This document shows positions 1-7,284 of a stretch of DNA of 11,646 nucleotides, piece by piece. Within the stretch, counting starts at the first letter, position 1. Each line of letters starts with the position of its first letter. The notes beneath the pieces are model-generated. The model saw only the letters and a program-made list of their open reading frames with translations. It was not told where the DNA came from and searched no databases. Source of the DNA: Lachnospiraceae bacterium UBA7160 (GTDB lineage Bacteria > Bacillota > Clostridia > Lachnospirales > Lachnospiraceae); contig DKWE01000027.1 of NCBI GenBank assembly GCA_002491565.1, positions 1-11,646 of the forward strand, written 5' to 3'. Made by a program: the position numbers and the translations under genes.

Positions 1-88
1 TTGCGTAGCAAGCGGGTCTGCGGCTTGCATGGCACCCGTGAAAAGTAACAATATACGGACAAGGAAAAGAAAAATTTCCTTTGCCCGG

Positions 89-117
89 TTGACAAATGGA
101 TAGAGCCTGATTAAAAT
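89..117 (+). promoter_or_regulatory. Promoter of the proS T-box transcript
   Basis: The sequence shows TTGACA at 89-94, a 17-nt spacer and TAAAAT at 112-117, a near-consensus housekeeping (sigma-A type) promoter. Transcription would begin near 124, about 45 nt before the first stem of the T-box. No competing promoter of this quality is visible closer to proS. Confidence 0.75.
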
Positions 118-124
118 GAGGTAA

Positions 125-147
125 CAGTTCCGGTACATTCCGGACTG
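125..147 (+). other. Small hairpin at the 5' end of the proS leader
   Basis: CAG-TCCGG at 125-133 (one bulged T) can pair with CCGGA-CTG at 140-147 around a 6-nt loop. It sits at the predicted transcript start, so a role in 5'-end protection of the mRNA is plausible, but that role is inference. It lies outside the conserved T-box fold. Confidence 0.35.
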
Positions 148-167
148 CAGACATGTAAATAGAGTGA

Positions 168-405
168 ATGATGCGTAGAAGAAGAATAGTACTCCCATAG
201 CACCTTCCAGAGAGCAGCCGTCTGGTGCGAGGCTGCAGGCAGCAGGGACGAACCGGCTTTGGAGCATCCGCATGAAAGTGCGGCGCAGTTCCGGCGTTAG
301 CGGATAGAATGAAGAGAACAGCGTGAGCTGTTAAGAAGGGTGGTACCGCCGGCGCTTCCGGTCCCTTGCCGGGAAGGAAGCAGGCGTGGCTGCCCTTATA
401 TTTTT
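168..405 (+). ncRNA. T-box riboswitch, proline-specific (proS leader)
   Basis: This leader RNA senses the charging state of a tRNA and controls transcription of the synthetase gene downstream. Stem I closes by GATGC (170-174) with GCATC (264-268). Its upper part contains the AGAGA element near 209-213 and a hairpin GCAGCC (214-219) / GGCTGC (231-236). The specifier triplet reads CCG at 253-255, just before the GCTTTGGAGC strand, and CCG is a proline codon. Stem III is AACAGC (317-322) / GCTGTT (327-332). The T-box core AAGGGTGGTACCGCC is at 336-350; its TGGT (341-344) fits an acceptor end ACCA, as expected for bacterial tRNA-Pro with A73. Gene context (proS) agrees with the specifier. Uncharged tRNA-Pro should stabilise the antiterminator and allow read-through. 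Confidence 0.93.
336..405 (+). terminator. T-box intrinsic terminator
   Basis: AAGGG (336-340) pairs with CCCTT (393-397), CGCC (347-350) with GGCG (383-386), and GCTTCC (354-359) with GGAAGC (376-381). The long stem is followed by TTATATTTTT (396-405). The 5' strand contains the T-box core, so this fold and the tRNA-stabilised antiterminator exclude each other, the standard transcription-attenuation design of this class. Confidence 0.87.
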
Positions 406-567
406 CCCGGTTTAGCGTTTCCATAACAGAGAAGAAGAGTGTATTCCATAATGCAGCCGGGTGGCAACCTGCGGGATGAAATGATTGGCCATATATCCAT
501 AGATTGCAGGTGACAGTTTTGAAATACGCTCGGAGGCAAATGCCCAACAAAGAAGGAGGAAATAACA
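406..567 (+). other. proS leader downstream of the T-box; weak T-box-like motif
   Basis: This 162-nt stretch separates the T-box terminator from proS. It holds no convincing gene. At 459-475 it contains a sequence resembling a T-box core (GGGTGGC, then AACC, then TGCGGG) but with no T-run after it. It ends in the proS ribosome binding site, GGAGG at 555-559. Confidence 0.4.
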
Positions 568-2007
568 ATGGCGAAGGAAAAGAAACTCGTAGAGGCAATC
601 ACCTCTATGGATGAAGATTTTGCCCAGTGGTACACCGATGTCGTGAAGAAGGCAGAGCTGTGCGACTATACAAGTGTCAAGGGCTGTATGGTGATCAAGC
701 CGGCAGGCTACGCGATCTGGGAGAATATCCAGCATGAGCTGGACCGGCGCTTCAAGGCGGCAGGTGTTGAGAATGTCTATCTGCCGATGCTGATTCCGGA
801 GAGCCTGCTGCAGAAGGAGAAGGATCATGTAGAAGGCTTTGCACCGGAGGTGGCATGGGTAACATACGGCGGCGGAGAACAGCTCCAGGAGCGGATGTGC
901 GTGCGTCCGACCTCTGAGACGCTGTTCTGCGATTTTTACGCGAACGACATCCATTCCTACCGTGATCTGCCAAGAGTTTACAATCAGTGGTGTTCTGTCA
1001 TGCGCTGGGAAAAGACAACGCGTCCGTTCCTGCGTTCGAGAGAGTTCCTGTGGCAGGAGGGACATACCGCGCATGCGACTGCAGAAGAGGCAGAGGAGCG
1101 CACGGTTCAGATGTTGAACGTCTATGCGGACTTCTGTGAGGAAGTGCTTGCGATTCCTGTCATCAAGGGCCGCAAGACGGAGAAGGAGAAATTTGCAGGA
1201 GCGGAAGCAACTTATACTATCGAGTCCCTGATGCATGACGGCAAGGCGCTTCAGTCCGGGACAAGCCACAATTTCGGCGATGGCTTTGCAAAGGCGTTTA
1301 ATATTCAGTTTGCAGATAAAGACAATACCCTGAAGTACGTGCACCAGACTTCCTGGGGCATGACAACTCGTATGATCGGAGCGATCATCATGGTACACGG
1401 CGACAACAGCGGACTTGTGCTTCCTCCGAACATCGCACCGACCCAGGTGATGGTGATCCCGATCCGGCAGCAGCAGGAGGGCGTGCTGGCGAAGGCGAAT
1501 GAAGTGAAGGAAGCGCTTGCAGCGTCCGGCCTCCGTGTAAAGCTGGATGACACCGAGAAGAGCCCGGGATGGAAATTCTCTGAGCAGGAAATGCGTGGAA
1601 TCCCGGTGCGGATTGAGCTTGGGCCGAAGGACATCGAGGCTGGTATGGCAGTGATTGTCCGCCGTGACACGCGCGAGAAGATTACAGCCCCGATCAGCGA
1701 GCTTCCTGAGAAAGTAGCGGAAGTGCTGAGGGAGGAGCAGCATGACATGCTGGAGCGTGCCCGGGCACACCGTGACGCGCACACCTATACCGCAGTGACG
1801 AAGGAAGAATTCAAGCAGACGGCCGATGAGAAGCCAGGATTTATCAAGGCGATGTGGTGCGGCTGCCAGGAGTGCGAGGATGCCATCAAGGAAGAGATCG
1901 GCGTCACGAGCCGTTGCATCCCGTTTGTGCAGGAGCAGCTCTCCGATACCTGCATCTATTGCGGCAAGCCTGCTAAGAAGCTGGTCTACTGGGGCAAGGC
2001 GTATTAA
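568..2007 (+). CDS. proS: Prolyl-tRNA synthetase, archaeal/eukaryote-like type
   Basis: This cytoplasmic class II aminoacyl-tRNA synthetase attaches proline to tRNA-Pro using ATP. It has 479 residues, the usual size of the short form, which lacks the editing insertion of the longer E. coli type. Visible landmarks: the motif-1 strand around VYLPMLIPE (70-78); RPTSE (113-117); motif 2 at about 146-164 with RWEKTTRPFLRSREF, supplying the ATP-contacting arginines; GTSHNFG (231-237); motif 3 at about 264-288 with GMTTRMIG and HGD; an anticodon-binding domain from about 292; and a C-terminal domain with cysteines at 431, 433, 436, 450, 462 and 465, a likely zinc site. The chain ends in ...KAY, the terminal tyrosine typical of this type. 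The start follows GGAGG with an 8-nt spacing. It is controlled by the proline T-box upstream and appears monocistronic. Confidence 0.97.
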   Translation: MAKEKKLVEAITSMDEDFAQWYTDVVKKAELCDYTSVKGCMVIKPAGYAIWENIQHELDRRFKAAGVENVYLPMLIPESLLQKEKDHVEGFAPEVAWVTYGGGEQLQERMCVRPTSETLFCDFYANDIHSYRDLPRVYNQWCSVMRWEKTTRPFLRSREFLWQEGHTAHATAEEAEERTVQMLNVYADFCEEVLAIPVIKGRKTEKEKFAGAEATYTIESLMHDGKALQSGTSHNFGDGFAKAFNIQFADKDNTLKYVHQTSWGMTTRMIGAIIMVHGDNSGLVLPPNIAPTQVMVIPIRQQQEGVLAKANEVKEALAASGLRVKLDDTEKSPGWKFSEQEMRGIPVRIELGPKDIEAGMAVIVRRDTREKITAPISELPEKVAEVLREEQHDMLERARAHRDAHTYTAVTKEEFKQTADEKPGFIKAMWCGCQECEDAIKEEIGVTSRCIPFVQEQLSDTCIYCGKPAKKLVYWGKAY

Positions 2008-2060
2008 GCGATGGTCTCCCACGCGTATTCTTGCCAGATGGTCGACGGTTACTGAGAATG

Positions 2061-2113
2061 TTGCAAAACTGCTTTGCGCGGCTTTTCCTGTGACTGCGGG
2101 GAGTTTTTTGCAA
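2061..2113 (+). terminator. Possible proS terminator
   Basis: TTGCAAAACT (2061-2070) can pair with AGTTTTTTGCAA (2102-2113) with two bulged T residues. The intervening GC-rich segment could form an inner stem. The T-run lies in the 3' strand instead of after it, so this is not a textbook intrinsic terminator. It is the only strong inverted repeat between proS and the next promoter. Confidence 0.35.
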
Positions 2114-2160
2114 TATCCGCGTCAGACGGACAAATGTTTTTTAAAAATATAGGAAACTTC

Positions 2161-2189
2161 TTGACAAATGCGAGGGAAGTGAGTATCAT
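2161..2189 (+). promoter_or_regulatory. Promoter of the liv operon
   Basis: TTGACA at 2161-2166, a 17-nt spacer and TATCAT at 2184-2189 make a near-consensus housekeeping promoter. The predicted start is near 2196, giving a leader of about 145 nt before livJ. An inverted repeat overlaps the spacer and the start region (see the 2173-2208 entry). Confidence 0.8.
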
Positions 2190-2208
2190 CTTTTAAGTAA
2201 ACTTCCCT
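2173..2208 (+). promoter_or_regulatory. Candidate operator: perfect inverted repeat over the liv promoter
   Basis: AGGGAAGT (2173-2180) and ACTTCCCT (2201-2208) are perfect 8-bp inverted copies 20 bp apart. The left arm lies in the promoter spacer and the right arm just after the predicted start site. Because the left arm would not be transcribed, a DNA-level role (repressor binding) fits better than an RNA hairpin. The AAACTTC of the right arm recurs at 2154-2160, directly before the -35 box, giving a third half-site. The regulator is not identifiable; no CodY-like AATTTTCWGAAAATT box was seen. Confidence 0.4.
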
Positions 2209-2340
2209 GTCCGCCAGATGCGGCTGGAGAGGGAGAAAAGTCCGTTGATTTCCTTAGACAGTGAGCCGGGCGGCCGGCTGCAGCAGGGGTTTGACTTGCG
2301 GTTTCACGGGCTTTCACAGTACAAGAGGAGGTATAATATT
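2196..2340 (+). other. Structured leader of livJ
   Basis: This stretch contains several hairpins: CCCT (2205-2208) with AGGG (2230-2233) enclosing CCGC/GCGG (2211-2214/2220-2223), and AGCCGG (2264-2269) with CCGGCT (2274-2279) around GCGG. No known riboswitch class was recognised. The livJ ribosome binding site AGGAGG is at 2326-2331. Confidence 0.3.
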
Positions 2341-3480
2341 ATGAAGAAATTTATCAAGCTTGCCAGCCTTGCGTGTGCATCGGCTATGGTACTTTCCACG
2401 ACAGCTTTCGCTGAGGGCGAGACCTTCAAGATCGGCAGCATCGGCCCAGTGACCGGACCGGCAGCAGCTTACGGTACCGCAGTTATGAACGCTGCACAGA
2501 TCGCAGTAGATGAGATCAATGAGGCAGGCGGCATCAATGGCGTCCAGGTAGAGTTCAATCCACAGGATGACGAGCATGACGCAGAGAAAGCTATCAATGC
2601 ATACAACACTCTGAAGGACTGGGGCATGCAGGTGCTGCTCGGCACCGTGACCTCCGCTCCGTGTATCGCAGTTGAGGCAGAAGCAGTCAATGACAACATG
2701 TTCCTGCTCACTCCGTCCGCAACAGCGATCGAGAGTATTTCCGGTGAGAACGCATTCCGTGTATGCTTTGCTGACCCGACTCAGGGTACAGAGTCCGCAA
2801 AGTACATTGGTGAGCACGCACTGGGCGAGAAGGTTGCAGTGATCTATGACAGTTCCGATCCGTATTCTTCCGGTATCTACGGCGCATTCCAGGCAGAGGC
2901 GGCAAACCAGCCGTTCGAGATTGTGGCGGCAGAGGCATTTACCGCAGACAGCAAGACGGACTTCTCCGTGCAGCTGCAGAAGGCAAAGGATGCAGAGGCG
3001 GATCTGGTGTTCCTTCCGTTCTACTACAATGAGGCTTCCCTTGTTCTGAAGCAGGCAGCGGATATGGGCTTTACACCGACCTGGTTTGGCGTGGACGGCA
3101 TGGATGGTATCCTTTCTGTAGAAGGTTTTGACACTTCTCTGGCAGAGGGCGTTATCCTGCTCACCCCGTTCAGCGCAAGCGCAGAGGACGAGAAGACACA
3201 GAACTTCGTTGCAAAGTATCAGGAGCAGTTTGGCGAGGTACCGAACCAGTTCGGCGCAGACGCTTATGATGGCGTATACATTCTGAAAGCAGCGCTTGAG
3301 GCTGCAAACGCAACACCGGACATGGATGCGAACACGCTCTGCGATTTGCTGAAGGCTTCCATGCAGGAGATCACCTTTGATGGTATCACAGGCACAGGCA
3401 TTACCTGGGGTGCAGACGGCGAGCCGATCAAGGCACCGATCGTAGTTGTGATCAAAGACGGCGCATACGAGTTCATGTAA
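2341..3480 (+). CDS. livJ: Branched-chain amino acid type ABC substrate-binding protein
   Basis: This extracytoplasmic receptor captures the amino acid substrate and presents it to the LivHM channel; it belongs to the Leu/Ile/Val-binding family (periplasmic-binding fold type I). The 379-residue product begins with a clear type I signal peptide: MKK, a hydrophobic core over about residues 7-21, and a likely cut after AFA (22-24). Family landmarks include FKIGSIGPVTGPAAAYG at the mature N terminus, DEINEAGGING, the ligand-loop segment TPSATA, and SSDPYSSG. An upstream in-frame start at 2218 is possible, but the ATG at 2341 follows AGGAGG by 9 nt and places the signal peptide at the N terminus. 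No lipobox cysteine precedes the cut (Cys12 lacks an L at -3), which is unusual for a monoderm Firmicute receptor. Substrate specificity (Leu/Ile/Val versus other amino acids) cannot be read from sequence. Confidence 0.93.
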   Translation: MKKFIKLASLACASAMVLSTTAFAEGETFKIGSIGPVTGPAAAYGTAVMNAAQIAVDEINEAGGINGVQVEFNPQDDEHDAEKAINAYNTLKDWGMQVLLGTVTSAPCIAVEAEAVNDNMFLLTPSATAIESISGENAFRVCFADPTQGTESAKYIGEHALGEKVAVIYDSSDPYSSGIYGAFQAEAANQPFEIVAAEAFTADSKTDFSVQLQKAKDAEADLVFLPFYYNEASLVLKQAADMGFTPTWFGVDGMDGILSVEGFDTSLAEGVILLTPFSASAEDEKTQNFVAKYQEQFGEVPNQFGADAYDGVYILKAALEAANATPDMDANTLCDLLKASMQEITFDGITGTGITWGADGEPIKAPIVVVIKDGAYEFM

Positions 3481-3822
3481 TAGCACTAGTATGCTGCTCC
3501 TTTATATCGGGCAAGGAGATTTGACCGAATAAAATGTGGTCAGTATACCAGAAGCGAAAGACTTTATACCAGGGTCGTAAGGCGGATTCGTGCCGTGCCT
3601 GCCATGGAAGCAGGAAGGAGTCTGGGTCTGCCGGTATTCTATCATGTACCCGATAACCCGACAGGGGGTTGCAGCGGCAACCCCCTGTTTTGCCATAAAC
3701 CAGAAATGTCTTTTTGGGCACTGTTGTCTCCGGAATATCGCGCATACTGTATGAAAATACTTGCGTGAATATTGGCTGTGTGAACAATAATGGCAAAAGG
3801 CATTAGAGCACAGGAGTATAGT
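3481..3822 (+). other. livJ-livH intercistronic region
   Basis: This 342-nt region is the only long gap inside the liv operon. It holds the strong terminator at 3661-3691 and a pair of TATACCAG direct repeats 21 bp apart (3544-3551, 3565-3572). Only poor promoter-like matches lie before livH, for example TTGTCT at 3724-3729 with a weak -10 near 3747. I see no supported gene; a 40-codon ORF at 3534-3656 has no well-spaced ribosome binding site. Confidence 0.5.
3661..3691 (+). terminator. Intrinsic terminator/attenuator between livJ and livH
   Basis: ACAGGGGGTTGC (3661-3672) and GCAACCCCCTGT (3677-3688) form a perfect 12-bp stem with an AGCG loop, followed by a short run of T (3688-3691). In binding-protein operons, such a hairpin after the receptor gene commonly ends most transcripts and shields the receptor mRNA from 3' decay, giving receptor in excess over the membrane genes. 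The short T-run is compatible with partial read-through into livHMGF. Confidence 0.88.
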
Positions 3823-4707
3823 ATGAGTTTACTGTCTTATTTAATTAACGGCATAAGCCTGGGCAGTGTATATGCCATAATCGCGTTGGGCTATACGATG
3901 GTATACGGGATTGCCAAAATGCTGAATTTCGCCCATGGCGACGTTATCATGGTCGGCGGCTACGCTGCACTCACCATGATGCTCAGTCTCAACGCGAATC
4001 CGCTGATAGCAGTACTGGTAGCAATTGTGGTATGTACAGTGCTGGGGATTACGATCGAGGCCATTGCGTACCGGCCGCTGCGGCAGGCAGCGTCACCGCT
4101 GGCCGTGCTGATTACAGCAATCGGAGTCAGCTATCTGCTGCAGAATATCGTCCTGCTGATCTTTGGATCAAGTCCAAAGAGCTTCCAGTCCGTTGTGCTG
4201 GTGCCGGATCTGAAGCTGGCAGAGGGTGCACTGATGATTTCCGGAGAGACGATTGTCACGATTATCAGCTGTATCGTTATTATGATCGCTCTGACCACTT
4301 TTATTAATAAGACAAAGGCAGGACAGGCGATGCTCGCGGTGTCTGAGGACAAGGGAGCCGCGCAGCTGATGGGAATCAATGTCAACGGGACGATTGCCCT
4401 GACCTTCGCAATCGGTTCCGGACTGGCTGCAATCGCAGGCGTGCTGCTGTGTTCCTCTTATCCGTCGCTGTCGCCGTACACCGGCTCCATGCCGGGGATC
4501 AAGGCTTTCGTGGCGGCGGTATTCGGCGGAATCGGATCGATTCCAGGTGCAATGATTGGCGGTATCCTGCTCGGTATTATCGAAATTCTTGGCAAGGCAT
4601 ACATCTCCGCGCAGCTGGCAGATGCCATTGTGTTCGCGGTGCTGATCGTCGTGCTGCTCGTGAAGCCTACCGGTTTGCTCGGCAAAAAGATTCAGGAGAA
4701 AGTGTAG
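3823..4707 (+). CDS. livH: Branched-chain amino acid ABC transporter permease LivH
   Basis: One of the two integral membrane subunits forming the import channel with LivM. It has 294 residues, close to the family norm. Hydrophobic segments lie at about 4-30, 40-55, 60-82, 93-114, 143-160, 190-210, 226-255 and 265-281. The N-terminal family signature LNFAHGD is at 34-40. The cytoplasmic coupling loop, EDKGAAQLMGI at about 175-185, contacts the ATPases. I chose the ATG at 3823 because AGGAG lies 6 nt upstream; the in-frame ATG at 3790 has no ribosome binding site and would add a polar extension ahead of the first membrane segment. livM begins directly after the stop codon, so translation is probably coupled. 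Confidence 0.95.
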   Translation: MSLLSYLINGISLGSVYAIIALGYTMVYGIAKMLNFAHGDVIMVGGYAALTMMLSLNANPLIAVLVAIVVCTVLGITIEAIAYRPLRQAASPLAVLITAIGVSYLLQNIVLLIFGSSPKSFQSVVLVPDLKLAEGALMISGETIVTIISCIVIMIALTTFINKTKAGQAMLAVSEDKGAAQLMGINVNGTIALTFAIGSGLAAIAGVLLCSSYPSLSPYTGSMPGIKAFVAAVFGGIGSIPGAMIGGILLGIIEILGKAYISAQLADAIVFAVLIVVLLVKPTGLLGKKIQEKV

Positions 4708-5769
4708 GTGCAAAGGATGAAGACGAATAAAAATTTTAAGAGCAATCTTATCACATATGGAATTGTGATTGTCGCATTTGCCATTGCGCAGACACTGCAG
4801 AGCACCGGTAATCTTTCAAGCCTGATGAAAGGACTTCTCGTGCCGATCTGTGTGTACGTGATTCTGGCTGTTTCTTTGAATCTGGTGGTAGGCATTTCCG
4901 GAGAGTTGAGTCTTGGACACGCAGGATTCATGTGTGTCGGTGCGTTTTTCAGCGCGTTTTTCTCCAAGTGCATGGTAGATGTGATTCCGATAAGCGGTCT
5001 GCGGTTCTTCTTTGCGGTGCTGGTCGGCGCGGCAGGGGCAGCAGTATTTGGGGTTCTCATCGGTATTCCGGTACTGCGTCTGCGCGGGGATTATCTGGCG
5101 ATTGTGACGCTGGCATTCGGAGAAATCATCAAAAATGTGATCAATGTATTTTATATAGGAAGAGATAGCAATGGTTTCCATTTTTCGATGAAGGACCAGT
5201 TTTCGCTTGGAATGGAGCCAGATGGAGTGATGCTGCTGTCGGGACCGCAGGGCATCACGGGGATCACGCGTGATTCCAGCTTTTTGGCAGGCGTGATTCT
5301 GATCTTGATTACGCTGTTCATTGTTCTGAATCTGATTGATTCGCGGGATGGCCGTGCGATCAAGTCCATTCGCGACAACCGGATTGCGGCGGAGTCGATC
5401 GGTATCAACATCACAAAGTATAAGCTGATGGCGTTTACCGTATCCGCGGCGCTTGCTGGTATGGCGGGTGCGCTTTATTCGCACAACCTTGCGACGCTGC
5501 AGGCATCAAAATTCAATTTCAATACCTCGATTCTTGCTCTGGTATTCGTCGTGCTCGGCGGTATCGGAAATATCCGTGGTTCTGTGATTGCGGCGGTTGT
5601 GCTGACAGCGCTGCCGGAGCTGCTGCGCGGGCTTGCGGACTACCGGATGCTGATTTACGCGATTGTACTGATCGTGATGATGCTGTTTAACTGGGCGCCG
5701 AAAGCACTGGAGTGGCGGGAACGCTATCTGGGCCGTATCTTCAGGAAGTCTGCGAAGGAGGGCAAATAA
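4708..5769 (+). CDS. livM: Branched-chain amino acid ABC transporter permease LivM
   Basis: The second channel-forming membrane subunit, pairing with LivH. At 353 residues it is shorter than E. coli LivM (about 425) but normal for many other bacteria. Landmarks: a hydrophobic segment at about 16-30; the family motif LSLGHAGF at 68-75; LRLRGDYLAIVTLAFGEI around 123-140; the ATPase-coupling loop RDNRIAAESIGI at about 222-233; and further hydrophobic segments to about 335. The start is taken as GTG at 4708, immediately after the livH stop, with AGGAG (4694-4698) 9 nt upstream. An ATG at 4717 is 18 nt from that site and less likely. The polar residues before the first membrane segment are short. 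Confidence 0.94.
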   Translation: MQRMKTNKNFKSNLITYGIVIVAFAIAQTLQSTGNLSSLMKGLLVPICVYVILAVSLNLVVGISGELSLGHAGFMCVGAFFSAFFSKCMVDVIPISGLRFFFAVLVGAAGAAVFGVLIGIPVLRLRGDYLAIVTLAFGEIIKNVINVFYIGRDSNGFHFSMKDQFSLGMEPDGVMLLSGPQGITGITRDSSFLAGVILILITLFIVLNLIDSRDGRAIKSIRDNRIAAESIGINITKYKLMAFTVSAALAGMAGALYSHNLATLQASKFNFNTSILALVFVVLGGIGNIRGSVIAAVVLTALPELLRGLADYRMLIYAIVLIVMMLFNWAPKALEWRERYLGRIFRKSAKEGK

Positions 5770-5770
5770 G

Positions 5771-6532
5771 ATGGCTGTTATGTTGGATGTAAAAAATCTT
5801 GGAATCTCCTTCGGCGGACTGCGCGCGGTCAATGGGTTTGACCTGAAAATTGAGAAGGGTGAACTCTACGGTCTGATCGGGCCGAACGGTGCGGGCAAGA
5901 CGACGGTATTTAATCTGCTGACCGGCGTGTACAAGCCGAATGAGGGCTGTGTCATGCTGGATGGACAGGACATTACGGGCAAGTCAACCATTGAGATCAA
6001 CAAGGCCGGCATCGCCCGGACCTTCCAGAATATCCGTCTGTTCAAGGATATGTCGGTGCTCGACAACGTAAAGGCGGGCCTGCACAACCATTATAAATAT
6101 TCGACACTCGCGGGAATCTTCCGGACCCCGTCTTTTCGCAGAACGGAGACGGAGATGAATGAGAGGGCCATTGAGCTCTTAAAGGTGTTTGACCTTGACG
6201 GGGAAGTGGATTATCTTGCCTCGAATCTTCCTTACGGCAAGCAGCGTAAGCTGGAGATTGCGCGGGCGCTGGCGACGGAGCCGAAGCTTTTGCTGCTCGA
6301 CGAGCCTGCGGCCGGGATGAACCCAAACGAGACGCAGGAGCTGATGGATACGATTCACTTTGTCCGTGATAATTTCCACATGACGATTCTGCTGATCGAG
6401 CATGACATGCGGCTGGTTTCCGGCATCTGCGAGGAACTGACGGTACTGAATTTTGGCGAAGTGCTGGCACAGGGAAAGACGGCGGAGGTGCTGAATAATC
6501 CGCAGGTCATCACGGCATATCTCGGCGAGTAA
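5771..6532 (+). CDS. livG: Branched-chain amino acid ABC transporter ATPase LivG
   Basis: One of the two cytoplasmic ATPases powering LivHM. It has 253 residues. Walker A is GPNGAGKT (37-44), the Q-loop glutamine is Q86 in ARTFQNIRLF, the ABC signature is LPYGKQ (153-158, the LivG variant of LSGGQ), Walker B is LLLLDEP (173-179), and the switch histidine is H211 in IEHDM. The AAGMNPNE segment after Walker B and the C-terminal VITAYLGE are typical of LivG. The start is one base after the livM stop, with AAGGAGG (5755-5761) inside the end of livM. Confidence 0.96.
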   Translation: MAVMLDVKNLGISFGGLRAVNGFDLKIEKGELYGLIGPNGAGKTTVFNLLTGVYKPNEGCVMLDGQDITGKSTIEINKAGIARTFQNIRLFKDMSVLDNVKAGLHNHYKYSTLAGIFRTPSFRRTETEMNERAIELLKVFDLDGEVDYLASNLPYGKQRKLEIARALATEPKLLLLDEPAAGMNPNETQELMDTIHFVRDNFHMTILLIEHDMRLVSGICEELTVLNFGEVLAQGKTAEVLNNPQVITAYLGE

Positions 6533-6547
6533 GGGAGGAAATGAGCG

Positions 6548-7258
6548 ATGGCAATGCTGGAAGTCAAAGACCTGCAGGTATATTACGGGATGATCCAGGC
6601 AATCAAGGGCATCTCCTTTGAGGTAAACGCGGGGGAAATCATTGCCCTGATCGGTGCGAACGGCGCCGGGAAGACGACGATCCTTCACACCGTGACCGGT
6701 CTGATTGCGCCGAAAGCAGGCAGTATTTTATTTGAGGGAAAAGAGATTACCAAGATTCCGGCACATAAGATTGTGAGTCTTGGCATGGCGCATGTGCCGG
6801 AGGGACGCCGTGTGTTTGCGCAGCTTTCCGTTTACCAGAATCTGAAGATGGGTGCGTATACGCGCAAGGATAAGGATGAAGTTGAGAAAACGCTGGAGAC
6901 GGTCTATCGCAGATTCCCGCGTCTGAAGGAACGGCAGAATCAGATCGCCGGCACCTTAAGCGGCGGCGAGCAGCAGATGCTGGCGATGGGCCGGGCACTG
7001 ATGTCGAAGCCGAAGATCGTGCTGATGGATGAGCCGTCGATGGGGCTCTCGCCGATTCTGGTCAATGAGATTTTTGATATTATTCACAGTCTGAATGAGG
7101 CGGGAACCACGGTGCTTTTGGTTGAGCAGAACGCAAAGAAGGCGCTCGCAATCGCGAACCGGGCCTACGTGCTCGAGACGGGAAAGATTGTGAAGTCCGG
7201 AGATGCGCATGTGCTGATGGATGACGAGTCGATCAAGAAAGCGTATCTGGGAGAGTGA
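6548..7258 (+). CDS. livF: Branched-chain amino acid ABC transporter ATPase LivF
   Basis: The second cytoplasmic ATPase, expected to pair with LivG. It has 236 residues. Walker A is GANGAGKT (36-43), PEGRRVF (84-90) follows the Q-loop position, the signature is LSGGEQ (137-142), and Walker B is IVLMDEP (157-163). The switch position reads Q194 in LVEQN instead of histidine. LVEQN is the normal LivF sequence, so this is a family trait and not a defect. The C terminus KKAYLGE matches the family. The start ATG follows GGAGG (6534-6538) by 9 nt; livG ends 15 nt upstream. It is the last gene of the importer. Confidence 0.96.
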   Translation: MAMLEVKDLQVYYGMIQAIKGISFEVNAGEIIALIGANGAGKTTILHTVTGLIAPKAGSILFEGKEITKIPAHKIVSLGMAHVPEGRRVFAQLSVYQNLKMGAYTRKDKDEVEKTLETVYRRFPRLKERQNQIAGTLSGGEQQMLAMGRALMSKPKIVLMDEPSMGLSPILVNEIFDIIHSLNEAGTTVLLVEQNAKKALAIANRAYVLETGKIVKSGDAHVLMDDESIKKAYLGE

Positions 7259-7284
7259 TTGCGCGGCAGACAGATTGCTTCTTG

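Noticed and set aside
1..48. Open frame from the window edge ending in TAA, perhaps the tail of an upstream gene
   Set aside because: Only 15 codons are visible and another frame is open even longer; nothing supports either as coding.
568..2007. Prolyl-tRNA synthetase lacking the editing insertion
   Set aside because: The short archaeal/eukaryote-like form normally lacks it and is common in Clostridia.
412..2022. 536-codon open frame on the minus strand opposite proS, and a similar 390-codon frame opposite livJ (2314-3486)
   Set aside because: They are antisense shadows of well-recognised genes produced by codon usage; their translations show no domain pattern and no ribosome binding sites were recognised.
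2218..2340. Upstream in-frame extension of livJ
   Set aside because: It would bury the signal peptide 41 residues inside the protein; the ATG at 2341 has a good AGGAGG.
3534..3656. 40-residue ORF containing CRACH, a heme-binding-like CXXCH
   Set aside because: The nearest GGAG is 15 nt away, the peptide has no signal sequence or recognisable family, and it lies in an intercistronic leader; the motif is probably chance.
3790..3822. Upstream in-frame start of livH
   Set aside because: No ribosome binding site precedes it, while the ATG at 3823 has AGGAG at a proper distance.
7127..7132. LivF lacks the switch-loop histidine (Q194)
   Set aside because: LVEQN at this place is the usual LivF sequence, so it does not mark a degenerate ATPase.
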